Assembly (NCBI RefSeq): GCF_047675955.1
Contig: NC_132917.1
Location: 12,785,887 to 12,849,886 of the forward strand
Origin: Chlorocebus sabaeus
Taxonomy: Eukaryota > Chordata > Mammalia > Primates > Cercopithecidae
DNA length: 64,000 nt
Direction of reading: 5' to 3'
The position numbers and the translations under genes are program-made. The notes beneath the pieces are model-generated. The model had not been told where the DNA came from. It worked only from the letters and a program-made list of their open reading frames with translations, and did not search any database. Shown here piece after piece: positions 20,791 to 30,945 of the stretch. Positions within the stretch are counted from its first letter, which is position 1. Each line of letters begins with the position of its first letter.

Positions 20791-21728
20791 AACACATCTC
20801 TGCCCTGGCAGCTCCCCGAAGGCCGCTGAGATACCCCAGAAAGAACTTCCACAGCCTCACGCCAACAGCATGTTGCCCAATTCTTGTCCTTCTCCTAAGT
20901 CAGCCTGACAACTGCATTCTTCTCTTTTTTATAAGAGGCAAAACGAGATGGATTAAAGAGGATGTTTGAACTGAGACTATTAATTTCCTTGCAGTGTGTT
21001 TTCAAGTCAGATTCCTTCAGAAGAGTCTTTTGTGGTTTCATAAAATTACAACTTTGGCTATTCGGCTGCCTTTTCCAAAGCACAAATTTGGCTTCTAAAG
21101 AAAATGTACTGCATATGAAGAAAGGAAAGGAATGAGTCTGTGGTTATCTTAAATATACTCATTTTATATAATAGCTCCTTTACGCAAAGAAACAATTACA
21201 GTATTAACTACTTATTAATTTAAAAATCATAAAACATAGTCTTCCTAAAACTTATACGTTTTGTTTGATATATTTTTTTAATTAATAAAAATGGTTTTTC
21301 GTTTAGCAACATTTAAATGCTTAAATATGCTTTTTTGCTGTCAGGTTTAAAAATATAAACTTCCCTTCTTTTTCTAAGGCTATTACAATATTTTTAATGT
21401 TTCAGAGATTAGATGAGAGACCACTTCCTGAGTGAAGTGCATGTGTGTGATATCTTCAGGGAAATTGGAGAACGGATTGCTCCACCTCCTTGTCTTAATA
21501 CTCCTGGCTCCATTAGCTTCCTTTGGATGTGCCCTATGGTGATGCACATGGGAACAGGGCTCACTAAATGGCAAAGTAATTTCAGATTCTTTGTTGTTCC
21601 CACTTCTGTGGTCCAAGCACTAACGCAGTACCTCCCACAAGGCAGGAAGTCTATTTTATGTAATGAATCATTAAACATAATCCCTGGAAAAGGAGGGATC
21701 CTTACTTTTCACTGCTCTGCAGGTTTGA
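20791..21728. other. Repeat-poor unique sequence
   Basis: No repeat or gene recognised. Two overlapping frames on opposite strands at 21409-21739 (89 and 108 codons) share the same bases and have no recognisable product. Confidence 0.45.
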
Positions 21729-21834
21729 CAAACTTCTAGTTAGTTTGAACTGAAAGAAAACTGAACCTAATTTACTTGCCAATGAAGAAAGACAACTTGG
21801 GTATGTGGAGTCACATCAGATGTTTGGGGATGAA
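21729..21834 (-). repeat. Inverted repeat, left arm (partner 22629-22735)
   Basis: Reverse complement matches 22629-22735 at about 86% by hand alignment (15 mismatches over ~105). Shared blocks include TGATGTGACTCCA, CCAAGTTGT, TTCAGTTTTCT and CAGTTCAAACTAA. It belongs to no family I can name. Could be a long terminal inverted repeat of a DNA transposon. Confidence 0.85.
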
Positions 21835-21874
21835 GGACACAGTGAGATTCGGGCACACAGGACACAGTGAGATT
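21835..21874 (+). repeat. 25-bp tandem duplication
   Basis: GGACACAGTGAGATT at 21835-21849 and again at 21860-21874, period 25. Confidence 0.95.
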
Positions 21875-21983
21875 TTAAAGGGTGCTTACTAGCAGTCCAC
21901 AAACCTCAGCTCTAGTCCCAGTGCTATCTACAGTGGATCCACCACTTTCCTCCACTGGGTTTTTCTGCTCTTACTGAGATCGA

Positions 21984-22620
21984 TGGTTCTCAAACATCAC
22001 TGTGCATCAGAACCACCACTGGAGATTTTTAAAACGCCTATACCCTGGTCCCACCTTAGACTAATTAATTAAGAATATCCAATGGGTGTGGCCCATCTGT
22101 GTATTTAATTTTAATTTTATTTTAAGTTCCAGGGTACATGAGGGGGATGTGGAAGTTTGCTACATAGGTAAATGTGTGCCATGATGGTTTGTTGCACCTA
22201 TCAACCCATCATCTAGGTATTAAGCCCGGCATACATAAGCTAATTTTTCTGATACTGTCCTCCCACGCCGCCTTCCACTCACAGACCCCGTGTGTGTTGT
22301 CCCCTCCCTGTGTCCATGTGTTCTCATTGTTCAGCTTCCTTTTGTAAGTGAGCACATGTGGTGTTTGGTTTTCTGTTCCTGCGTTAGTTTGCTGAGGATG
22401 ATGGCTTCCAGCTTCATCCATGTCCCTGCAAAGGACATAATCTCTTTCCTTTTTATGACTGCATAGCATTCTATGGTGTGTATGTACCACATTTTCTTTA
22501 TCTACTGTATCATTGATGGGCATTTGAATGAGTTGATTCCATGTCTTTGCTATTGCGAACAGTCCCAATGTGTATTTTTAAAAAGTTCTCCAGGCGATTC
22601 CAAAGTGAAGTTGGAAATAA
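21984..22620 (+). mobile_element. MER5-type hAT element split by an L1
   Basis: Left part: GATGGTTCTCAAACATCACT, GTGCATCAGAACCACC, CTGGAGATTTTTAAAACGC and CCTGGTCCCACC. Right part, after the L1 (22107-22568): TTTTTAAAAAGTTCTCCAGG and CGATTCC. This is the MER5 order with the L1 lodged in the GTATTT stretch. Confidence 0.75.
22098..22577 (-). mobile_element. 5'-truncated L1 3' end with target duplication
   Basis: Reverse L1 3'UTR: TTAAGTTCCAGGGTACATGA, GTGCCATGATGGTTTGTTGC, CTGTGTCCATGTGTTCTCAT, AGTTTGCTGAGGATGATGGC, CATCCATGTCCCTGCAAAGG, GCATTCTATGGTGTGTATGT. TGTGTATTT flanks both sides (22098-22106, 22569-22577). About 462 bp, primate-age by its closeness to consensus. The 119-codon minus frame here is L1 3' sequence, not a gene. 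Confidence 0.92.
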
Positions 22621-22628
22621 ACCTGAAG

Positions 22629-22735
22629 TTCATCCTCAAGCATTTGATGTGACTCCAGATATCCAAGTTGTTTTTCTTCACTGGTAACTAAATTGGATTC
22701 AGTTTTCTAGCAGTTCAAACTAATTAAAAGGTTTG
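22629..22735 (+). repeat. Inverted repeat, right arm (partner 21729-21834)
   Basis: See the left arm. Removing the later L1 leaves about 320 bp between the arms. The end of this arm runs into a second duplicated segment (22729-22792). Confidence 0.85.
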
Positions 22736-22792
22736 GCTCACACACAGAATTGTCTTTACCTGGTGTGCTACCAACTTAGGGCCATATCAAAC
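22729..22792 (+). repeat. Direct duplication, copy 1 (partner 24090-24154)
   Basis: AGGTTTGGCTCACA through ACCATATCAAAC-like end, about 83% identical to 24090-24154. No known family recognised. Confidence 0.8.
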
Positions 22793-22865
22793 TGCTCCAG
22801 ACTTTAATGTGATATGATTGACCTGGGGTCTTGTAAAAATGCAGCTTCTGACTCATTAGGTCTGT
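22793..22865 (+). mobile_element. MER5-like fragment
   Basis: GACTTTAATGTGATATGATT, GACCTGGGGTCTTGTAAAAA, TGCAGCTTCTGACTCATTAG, GTCT follow the MER5 consensus. Both ends are lost. Confidence 0.6.
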
Positions 22866-23464
22866 TCTTTCTGCCATGATACTGAGTAACAGACCTGTGT
22901 GGCTATAGCTCCTCAAGGCGGATGTCCTACCTCAGCTTAGCACTAAATCTCTCCTTGTGTCTTAAAGACAGATTGGGACATGAGAGTTCTTGAAGGCTCA
23001 AGACTCCAAGAATAAAGCAGCATCGGAGGGCCATTTCCGGAATGGTAATGGACGGGAAAGAAGGGCACCCCCTCACTTGATTTCTGTGCTCCTTATATTT
23101 TTGATGTTTATCGAAGCTGACATTGCTTCCCAAAGTCCAAGGAAGGAAAGACAAAACAGATCATTTTCATCTGCCTCGTGTTCCCTTAGCTATTTCCCAG
23201 GCTGACTGAGAACAATCTGCATCCTGTCCAGGCCTCATAATGTCTGGTTGTTAAAGAAAGACACATGGGTATTGCCAAAGCGTTGGGAGACCTTTACTCA
23301 GTGTAGTGTGACTTGAAGGATGTGGGAAATGTGGGAGGGTGGATTACTTTGATTTTTGTCCTGTGGTCTACACTGGAAGTTTTCTATGTTAGGGCGAGAG
23401 ACATTGAGCTTGCATTCTCTTTCAATTTAATTTTGGATTCAAAGTACGTATATATATTAAATGC
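22866..23464. other. Unassigned sequence
   Basis: No repeat or gene recognised. Opposing frames at 22927-23205 overlap and are unsupported. Confidence 0.4.
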
Positions 23465-23625
23465 AGTGAATATGAGGTGTCCTCTGTGTGTCAGATTCTT
23501 TGTTAGATGCTAGGGACAGTGACTTTAAGGAGTCATAGATTTTGTCTTCCAGGGGCTCCTAATTGTGGGGAGGGAAAGCCACACAGCTAAGTGTTATCCT
23601 GAAGAATAAGGTGCAGTAAGAACAC
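23465..23625 (-). mobile_element. L2 3' end fragment
   Basis: GTGTGTCAGATTCTTTGTTA, GATGCTAGGGACAGTGAC, AGATTTTGTCTTCCAGGGGC and CTAAGTGTTATCCTGAAGAA resemble the reverse L2 terminus and upstream part. Confidence 0.65.
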
Positions 23626-24089
23626 AGAAAAAAAAAGGCAATTAACTCTTTTGCTTATATGGTAAAAAAGGTAACAGGGGCAGTATGTCAGGGAAACTAA
23701 AAAATAAAAGAATTCCTCAAAATAGAAACAGGAGAAAAGCTTTCTAAGTAGGAATATACCATGCCTCAAGTCAAGAAAGCAAAACACTATTTTAAGCTTT
23801 ATTATAGCACTAGAATTAAATTTAGTCATATCTAATGTTAAATATAAACATTCTTCTCACTCATATAGATTTTCTAATCTTTAGGGCACCACCTAATCAA
23901 TATTCACCAATCATCTGAGTGATGACATGGTATTCCAGAAAGGGGCAAAATTGGAAAAGAAAATTAACCCCTAAAACATGAAGGTAGGTAAATTTTAGCT
24001 CAACTTGAATCAAATGTAGCAAAGACTAGGAAGACAGTACCTGTAATACAGGTGAGATTTATTTTGTGACTTACTTGAGGCTGGGCATG

Positions 24090-24154
24090 AGGTTTGGCTC
24101 ACATACAGAATTATCTTCCCCTGGGAGTACTACCAGTTTAGGACCATATCAAAC
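24090..24154 (+). repeat. Direct duplication, copy 2 (partner 22729-22792)
   Basis: AGGTTTGGCTCACATACAGA, then CTACCAGTTTAGGACC and ATATCAAAC. Same segment as 22729-22792 about 1.36 kb upstream. Confidence 0.8.
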
Positions 24155-24493
24155 AAATGCCCAGCGGGGTTCTTGTGGGCTGTGTGGGCAATGGAAACAT
24201 GGGGTTATAAAGTCTAAGAGGAGACATTTGCCTGCCTCCACCTCGAGTCAAAGTTGATACAGTTCAGTGTCCTTCTATGCTCCCTTAGAGTTTGTTGGTT
24301 TTTTTCTTCAATTTTATCCATCCCTGAGGACCTTGCTCTTTTGGAGTCTTGACTTTATACAGAGGTCCATGGTGGTTTAACCTTTACTCATGTGGTATTA
24401 ACTGATATACCAGGGCAGCAGTTGTCTCCAGTGGTTTGTTTCTGTTTCTCATTATTTTTGGCCTCTTGCTATATCCTTTATCATTCTGAGATG

Positions 24494-24528
24494 CACGCAC
24501 GTACACACACCCACACACGCACATGCAC
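24494..24528 (+). repeat. Imperfect (CA)n tract
   Basis: CACGCACGTACACACACCCA and following CACACGCACATGCAC. Confidence 0.95.
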
Positions 24529-24588
24529 TCTTTCAAAATATTCTGTATATGCTTTCAAAATAGTTCATTCAGCCTTCTAGTCAATTTC

Positions 24589-24660
24589 TTAGTTCCTGTT
24601 ATTGCCTAACAAATGACCCCCAAAACTTGGTAGCTTAAATTAACAGCAATAGTAGATTAT
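24589..24660 (-). mobile_element. Possible MaLR-like LTR end, short fragment
   Basis: TTAGTTCCTGTTATTGCCTA, ACAAATGACCCCCAAAACTT and GGTAGCTTAAATTAACAGCA resemble the reverse of the terminal part of the LTR family seen at 33376. Too short to classify. Confidence 0.4.
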
Positions 24661-25363
24661 GGAGATGACCTTGTCTTGTACAAGTGACTTTTACAGATTT
24701 GTGAATGTCTAGATTATTATATTGACAAAAATAAGATTTAAACAATTTAGTATGAACGGAGGCATGATGGATGTCCATCAATGAATTGCACTTGTGCTTA
24801 AGCAGAACTTAATTGTTCCTGATTCCCTCCTGGCTCACTGCTGATCAGTGAGCCCACCTGGTGCACAGACGGGATGTAGAGGAAAAGATAGGGTTTCGTC
24901 AAAAATAGAGAAGTGTTTAAGGTAGAGAGCAAAATGGTAGCCTTGGCTTCATTAGGATAAGTAATTTGGCAACCAAGTGTGTAATGAATTCAAAATCTGG
25001 AGATAATTTTGGAGGGGGGTGGCAGGGTCCAAACTGAAACAACACTGGATTGTGGAGAGTGCATGAAGGAAGTAAAACAGGTCAGCATTCAGTGCTAGTT
25101 GGAAATACGTTTGAGTTTTGCCTTAGCAAATAGCCAGCTCCATGATCTCAAATAAATCATGTTTTTAAAAAGATTTTCAAAGATGAAGGGCAGAAGTTAA
25201 AAACAAAGAAAAAAAAAGAAAAAGAAAGGAAGTCACAATTAGACACACCCTTATGAAATTTTCAACACTGGAATAAAAGAAGATTTTAAAAGCATCATAG
25301 GAATGAAAAGTAACAGGCACTGGATTTCTCGTTAGCAATACAAGATGTAAAAACACAGTAGAA
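24661..25363. other. Unassigned sequence with A-rich patch
   Basis: No gene recognised. An AAAG-rich patch lies at about 25198-25232. Confidence 0.4.
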
Positions 25364-25702
25364 GGCCAGGTGCGGTGGCTCATGCCTGTGATCCCAGCAC
25401 TTTGGGAGGCTGAGGTGGGAGGAACTCACTTGAGTTCAGGAGTTCAAGACCAGCCTGGCCAACAGGGTGAAACCCCAACTCTACTAAAAATACAAAAAAT
25501 AGGCAGGTATGGTGGTGCATGCCCGTAGTCCCAGCTGCTCATGAGGCTGAGGCAGGAAAATTGCTTGAACCCAGGAGGCAGAGGTTGCAGTGAGCTGAGA
25601 TCACACCACTGCACTCCAGCCTGGGCAACAGAACAAGACTCCATCTCAAAAAAAAAAAAAAAACAAAAAACAAACAAACAAAAAAAACACACACACACAC
25701 AC
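25364..25702 (+). mobile_element. Alu (AluS-like) with A-tail turning into (CA)n
   Basis: Sense Alu from GGCCAGGTGCGGTGGCTCAT through GTCCCAGCTGCTCATGAGGC, ATCACACCACTGCACTCCAG and AAGACTCCATCTC. The tail is A-rich with AAAC units and ends in (CA)n at 25686-25702. Minus-strand frames of 71-86 codons here are antisense Alu. Confidence 0.97.
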
Positions 25703-27506
25703 AATAGAGCAATGCTTTAATACATTCAGAGGATAGTTTTTCAACAGAGAACACTATAGCTCAAAAGTGGTGGAAAGTTTTGGCTTCCTATCCACCAACC
25801 ATTTCTTCTCTATTTTTAAGCAAATTTCCAGTTTTTAAGGCATTTCTTGAGCAAAAATATGCTAAGGAGGGAGCCTTCCACAGTCCTGGAGGATGAATCA
25901 TTATTAGTCTAAATCAATCACGACAAAATCTCTTCTCTTTGATATTGATTATTTGAAGCATGGGATTATAATGCGATTCTAACCAAGACGTCTTCAGGGG
26001 CTTCTGGAAAACATTTCTGTTTTCCTGATAAAGAAGATAGAGCTATTCAGGAAGGTCCTTTTTCCCCTTACAGCTCTTTGCTCTGCCTCAAACTCAGTTC
26101 TTTGAGGATATTATGTTTGGATCTGTGTCATCCAACTTGTGACCAGGGGTCATAAGCCAACATACTGTGGATGGCTAAGTAGAATAATGGAAAGAGCCTG
26201 GGTCATTGATAACATTGTTTAGCTACTGAACCTAGCCTGGTACCACCTACCTCCAAATTTCCTGTTATTTGAGATAATTAAGAATCTTTATTATCTAAGC
26301 CATTTTGCGGTATGGAATGCATCATAAATGATACATGAACCAAATTATGTATCAGGCATAAAAATAGTTTTCTTTTCAGGTAGGGAAGAGGTCAACCATT
26401 TTTTTATTATTCATTTCTTTGCAGGGCTTTACCTGGGGATTATTTCAAGTGAAGGAGGCAACCAGGAAAGCAAACAGAATCTGCCCAGAAGGAGCATAAG
26501 GAGCTGTGCTGGGATGATCGCATATAGCCTGAAAGCAACAAACCAGTTGGGAAAAGAGGAGAAAGGATGTGAAGTGCAGATCAGGGGGAAAGGTAGAGAG
26601 GGAGGTTTTCAGGGGAAAAAAAAAAAAAAAATTGGTGGACGTAACGGATAGAAAGTATGATCGAGAGTTTGGATGACAGTAAATATATACTAATATGTTA
26701 TGGGGAAATAATGCTGGAAGAAAAAAGGCAAGTAGAAACCCTGCATGTGTGAGTAATGAGTGGCAGGAAGGTAGGGAATAAATAAGAAAGGCCTGGTACA
26801 AACATGAAATAGATTATATTGTTGCATGCTAAGTAAGGTAAATTAAAGAAAGAAAAACCACTTAATCTTACCAAGTAGGAATATTCACTTCTGGGGATTC
26901 TGTAAGTCTGGGAATTGGATCTATCTATGCTTAACAATGAATAATATTTATCTAATTTAAAAAATTAAATATAAATAAATCTAGTATAATCATGTAAGTG
27001 TCAATGTGTAGAGTAAATCTTTGGACAAAAACCAGAAGTTTTGGTTGTGGTTATATGACTATATATAAAAATCAGCACTAATGGAAAAGCATAGTTGATA
27101 TAAAGAAGGAATTTACGGTTGGCTGAGAAAATTCAACAATGTAAAGGGACCGGTATACTTAACTCACACTCTGGTAATAATAATTAAAGATTGATCAGAA
27201 CTTGTGAAATAAATAAACGTTTAAATATAAAATAATATAAACAGAAAAAATGTATAAATATAAAAATCATACACATAATCAAAAATAATAATATGCTATT
27301 AAATATTTTGAGATTCGACGAGAAAGAAAAGTGTAAATGAGAGAAATCCATCTTCCACATGAAGATATTTGACATAATCTCCTTGTCTTCCTATTTGCCT
27401 GCAAATCCCATCTCAGACTGTCACGGGCTCTATGAAACATTTCCCGCCACCTGATATTCTCATCGGGTTACAGTACATAATAACTGCATGCTCCTAAGGA
27501 CAAATC
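25703..27506. other. Unassigned AT-rich sequence
   Basis: No repeat family recognised. Includes a perfect 8-bp inverted repeat (TGATACAT at 26329 and ATGTATCA at 26347) and an A-run at 26617-26632. Frames of 107 and 118 codons at 26328-26801 overlap on opposite strands and have no recognisable product. Confidence 0.4.
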
Positions 27507-27790
27507 TTTTTTTTTTTTTTTTTTTTTGAGCCGAACTCTCGCTCTGTCGCCCAGGCTGGAGTGCAGTGGCACGATCTCGGCTCACCGCAAGCTCCGCCTC
27601 CCGGGTTCCCGCCATTCTCATGCCTCAGCCTCCGGAGTAGCTGGGACTACAGGCGCCTGCCATCGCGCCCGGCTAATTTTTTGTATTTTTAGTAGAGACG
27701 GGGTTTCACCGTGTTAGCCAGGATGGTCTCGATCTCCTGACCTCGCGACCCACCCGCCTCGGCCTCCCAAAGTGCTGGGATTACAGGCGT
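27507..27790 (-). mobile_element. AluY, slightly 5'-truncated
   Basis: T-run, then CTCTCGCTCTGTCGCCCAGG, CAAGCTCCGCCTCCCGGGTT, CTAATTTTTTGTATTTTTAG, GTTAGCCAGGATGGTCTCGA and CTGGGATTACAGGCGT, where it stops about 18 bases early. CpGs are well kept, so it is young. AATCT occurs at both edges. Confidence 0.96.
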
Positions 27791-27822
27791 AATCTATCCA
27801 GCCAGCAATACATTTTGGGGGT

Positions 27823-28236
27823 TGTATTAGGCTGTTCTGACATTGCTCTAAGGAAATACTTGAGACTGGTTAATGTATAAAGAAAATAGATTTGATTAGC
27901 TCACGATTTCACGATTTTTCAGGCTTTACCAGAAGCATGGTGGAGCATCTGCTTGGCTTCGGAGGTGGCCTCAGGAAGCTTTCAATCATGGCGGAAAGTG
28001 AAGCGGCCGCTACCCCTTCGCACGGCGAAAACAGAGGCAAGCGAGAGACAGGAAGTGGAGGAGGTGTGTCCTTTTAAAATGAGCAGGTCTCTGGAGAACT
28101 CACACGGGAAGATAGCGCCAACTCATGAGCGATCCGCCCCCATGATCCAAACACCTCCCACCAGGCCCCACCTCCAGCTTTGAGGATTACAGTTCAACAT
28201 GAGATTTGGGCAGGGACAAATATCCAAACTATATCA
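27823..28236 (-). mobile_element. MST-type solo LTR (ERVL-MaLR)
   Basis: Reverse LTR: TGTATTAGGCTGTTCTGACA start, CTTGAGACTGGTTAATGTAT, AGAAGCATGGTGGAGCATCT, GGCCTCAGGAAGCTTTCAAT, CCCATGATCCAAACACCTCC, CACCAGGCCCCACCTCCAGC, end CCAAACTATATCA. Flanks GGGGT and AGGGT give a 4/5 target duplication. Unusually CpG-rich for its age (GCGGCCGCTACCCCTTCGCA near 28005). Plus frames inside it are not genes. Confidence 0.88.
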
Positions 28237-28389
28237 AGGGTCTTGAGGGTTTATTCTATCCTAGGCTCTGTTTTAAATTCTACATAGAAACTGTAAAAAA
28301 GCATGCCATACCTGAGTGCTCTTCACATGAATCTGACTCTTTTTTAAGAGTGAGAAAGAATTAAAGATCTGTTTACAAAATTAAGTAAG

Positions 28390-28790
28390 AAATTACGTCG
28401 GTGATAAATACTATGAAAAGACATATATGGGGGCTGGAAGGGTAGAGACTCACAGTAGTAGACTTGGTTTGGGGAATCTAGGAAGGCTTCCTTGAGTTGG
28501 GAGTGGGGGTGCATGAGTTGCTGTCTGAAGTATGATAGACAGTACCTTGGCCAAGCAGGGCAGTGTGGAGCGAAGGGCATGGTATGAGAAGCCTGATGCC
28601 AGGCAGGAAGGAGTATGCCGTGCTGAAGAGAAACTCTGCAGGCTCCATGGCGTTGCAATGCGGGCAGTGAGGAGACAAGACGCTAAAGAGGACCCTGGAG
28701 CAGGAAGGAGGAGAAAGGGGACCCTGGTGCAGAGGTAGGAACTGCAGCTTACAGGGCCTTGCAGTCATAGTATGGAGTTCGTCTTCCTTA
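28390..28790 (-). mobile_element. L2 fragment
   Basis: GATAAATACTATGAAAAGAC, GGGGAATCTAGGAAGGCTTC, CTTGAGTTGGGAGTGGGGGT, CATGGTATGAGAAGCCTGAT and ACAGGGCCTTGCAGTCATAG follow the interior part of reversed L2. Opposing frames of 68-116 codons lie within it. Confidence 0.6.
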
Positions 28791-28842
28791 GAAGAGAACA
28801 GAGCAGCCACTCCCAGAGCAAACCTCAATGAGATTTGTTTGT

Positions 28843-29079
28843 GAATAGATCAGGGGTGAACGAACTGCAGCCTGTGGGCCAAGTCCAGCCTCCTACCTGC
28901 TTTTATAAATACCCTTTTACTGGAACACAGCCACACTCCTTTGTTTGCTTATTATCTGTGGCTGCTTTCATACTATCATGGCAGAGTAGTTGCATCAGAG
29001 ATCGTATGGGCTGCAAAGCCTAAAATATGTATTATTTTGCCGTTTACAAAAAAAATAGTTGTTGGACCCTGGAATAGAT
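28843..29079 (-). mobile_element. hAT-Charlie element (MER20-like) with perfect 8-bp target duplication
   Basis: Body 28851-29071 (221 bp) between exact GAATAGAT copies at 28843-28850 and 29072-29079. The ends form a terminal inverted repeat, CAGGGGTGAACGAACTG and its degenerate complement in TAGTTGTTGGACCCTG. The interior matches GGAACACAGCCACACTCCTT and GGGCTGCAAAGCCTAAAATA of the CAGGGGTCGGCAAACT family. Nonautonomous. Confidence 0.88.
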
Positions 29080-29129
29080 GAATCTACAAACGATGCAGAG
29101 AACTGTTCCTGCTTTTATGCTTGCACGTT

Positions 29130-29270
29130 GTGTACTAAGATCATTCGTATCCTTATTTCTCTCTCCCATTATTAGACTGTGAGCTCCTTTAGGACAGGGA
29201 TAGAGCGTATTCTGTTCATTTGGGTTTTTCTAACTCCTAATACAGTATTGCTACAATGATCCATGGGTTT
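29130..29270 (+). mobile_element. L2 3' end fragment
   Basis: TTAGACTGTGAGCTCCTTTA, GGACAGGGATAGAGCGTATT and CTGTTCATTTGGGTTTTTCT match the sense L2 terminus well. Confidence 0.8.
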
Positions 29271-29319
29271 ATGAAGTCCAGTTTGCTCATTCTGCTTATG
29301 AATTATCTAGTCCCGCTGC

Positions 29320-29455
29320 CAATTTAACTGATTTGGAAATTTAAACCAAAGAAGGTTGAGTGACCCTCTTTAAAGCCCCAGCAACTGAGTATCGACATTG
29401 GGTCTCAAACCTAGGTCTCTTGACTCTTAATCCTGCTGTCTTTGTTCTTACTGTA
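29320..29455 (-). mobile_element. MIR SINE fragment
   Basis: AAAGAAGGTTGAGTGACCCT, ACTGAGTATCGACATTGGGT and CTCAAACCTAGGTCTCTTGA follow the reverse MIR core. Confidence 0.6.
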
Positions 29456-30389
29456 ATTCAGCTGTTCAAATTAGTTTAAAAATAAGCAATAATGTGAACA
29501 TTAGTAGAACCAAGAGAGTGGAGATATGTAACTACTTATAGAGTCATTCTTTTACAGGCATGATGACTCATTTATGTAGAAAATGTGCCCAGGAGCTCTG
29601 TCTAAATCTGTGTTCTAGTCATCTCTAAAGAACAGAAGTTTGTGCATTATCTTAGGAAGCCAGCCTCAATGAATCTCCCTAGAAAGCTTTGGAGATTCTG
29701 CGAGGAGTCCTCCATGGAGGTCAGAGATACAGAAAGCTTCGTATTGCTATTCCATACGCCTGTTCACCCTTCCTATTAAGAGGCTGGAAATATAATTAGA
29801 AGAGAAGCACCACAGATGCTGCAGTTTACAATATCCAGAAGAAACTGCCGAAATGGGTAAGACATGAAAGGATAATTTTGCTTATACAAAATAGCAGACT
29901 GCAAACTAAAACCAAGAAAAACAAACAGGCAGATGGGAAGAGTGGAGAAGGCACTGGCACAGCTGTGAGCAGGATTTAGACACCCAGATGCAACATAATT
30001 TGGGGGGAGGGGTGGGAGAGGAAGAGCATCTGAAAGAAAATTAGAATCACAAAAGATGCTGAAGAATAATGAGTTTCTCATCTCTCCACCTGCAGGTTAA
30101 ACTTTTTCACCACCTCCTAATACTGTGGTTGCTGAAAGTCGTTTCCTGGGGGATAGAAGAAGAAGACTCTAGGACAGAAAAGATAAATAGACATCATGCC
30201 TAGCAAAGAAGGCAGCAGCAGTAAAATCAACAGTTATGATTGCGATGGAAGAAGAAAGACATAACCGTTACCCAGAAGAGGGTGGATAGTAGTGTTTAGT
30301 TTTATTATTAGCAGCACCATTTACATAGCAGCACATGTGCATGCCTGCCTGTCTAGATAGAGCTATGGACTTGGGGTGGGGCAAGAGAG
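29456..30389. other. Unassigned sequence
   Basis: No repeat or gene recognised. A 101-codon minus frame (29776-30081) has hydrophobic runs but no family resemblance I can name. Confidence 0.4.
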
Positions 30390-30590
30390 GGTCATTGCTT
30401 ACGGAGTTTCTACTAGGCGGTAGCCACTATGATGGAAACTACACATATCATCTTCATTAATATCCCCTTTCCCACAACAGCAACAAATTTAAAAAAAAAT
30501 CAATGATGTATTTGTTTTTCCTGTTTTGGGAGGATTAAGAAACTAAAGGACCAAGGGGTAGGAGCCAGAATTTAAATTTAGATCTTTATG
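30390..30590 (-). mobile_element. MIR SINE
   Basis: TTTCTACTAGGCGGTAGCCA, TATCATCTTCATTAATATCC, TTTTGGGAGGATTAAGAAAC and AGGAGCCAGAATTTAAATTT follow reverse MIR. Confidence 0.65.
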
Positions 30591-30834
30591 ATGCCCTAGA
30601 GGGTATTCCTCAACCACTTAAGTACAAACACAAAGCAAAGTCATCAGAAAAAAAACATTTCTGTTATGTAAAATCAAACGTAACACCAAAAGGGAGCAGC
30701 AATATGTTCTTTAGCAAATTGTGACTCAGAAAAGAAGCTTCTGTCGGCCAAGGGAGATTCAGCAACTGGGTGCTTAGCTCTGCCATGCCACAAAAGCACC
30801 TCTTCGTTTCTCTAAAAGCACTTAAAAAAAAAAA

Positions 30835-30945
30835 AAACCTGACTGTTTATGCATTTTTACTCTCACTATGTTGTGAGCCCCTGCAGGACAGAAATTGGAC
30901 ATTACTCATCCATTTATGCCCAGAACCCAGTAAAAAGCCTAGCCC
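30835..30945 (+). mobile_element. L2 3' end fragment
   Basis: TATGTTGTGAGCCCCTGCAG, GACAGAAATTGGACATTACT and ATTTATGCCCAGAACCCAGT resemble the sense L2 terminus. Confidence 0.65.

Larger units (their letters stand above)
23626..24588. other. Unassigned sequence
   Basis: Apart from the duplication at 24090-24154 and the CA-rich patch at 24494-24528, no repeat or gene recognised. Confidence 0.4.

Noticed and set aside
26328..26801. Overlapping 107- and 118-codon frames on opposite strands
   Set aside because: They share the same purine-rich bases, which avoids stops on both strands. Neither has a recognisable product.
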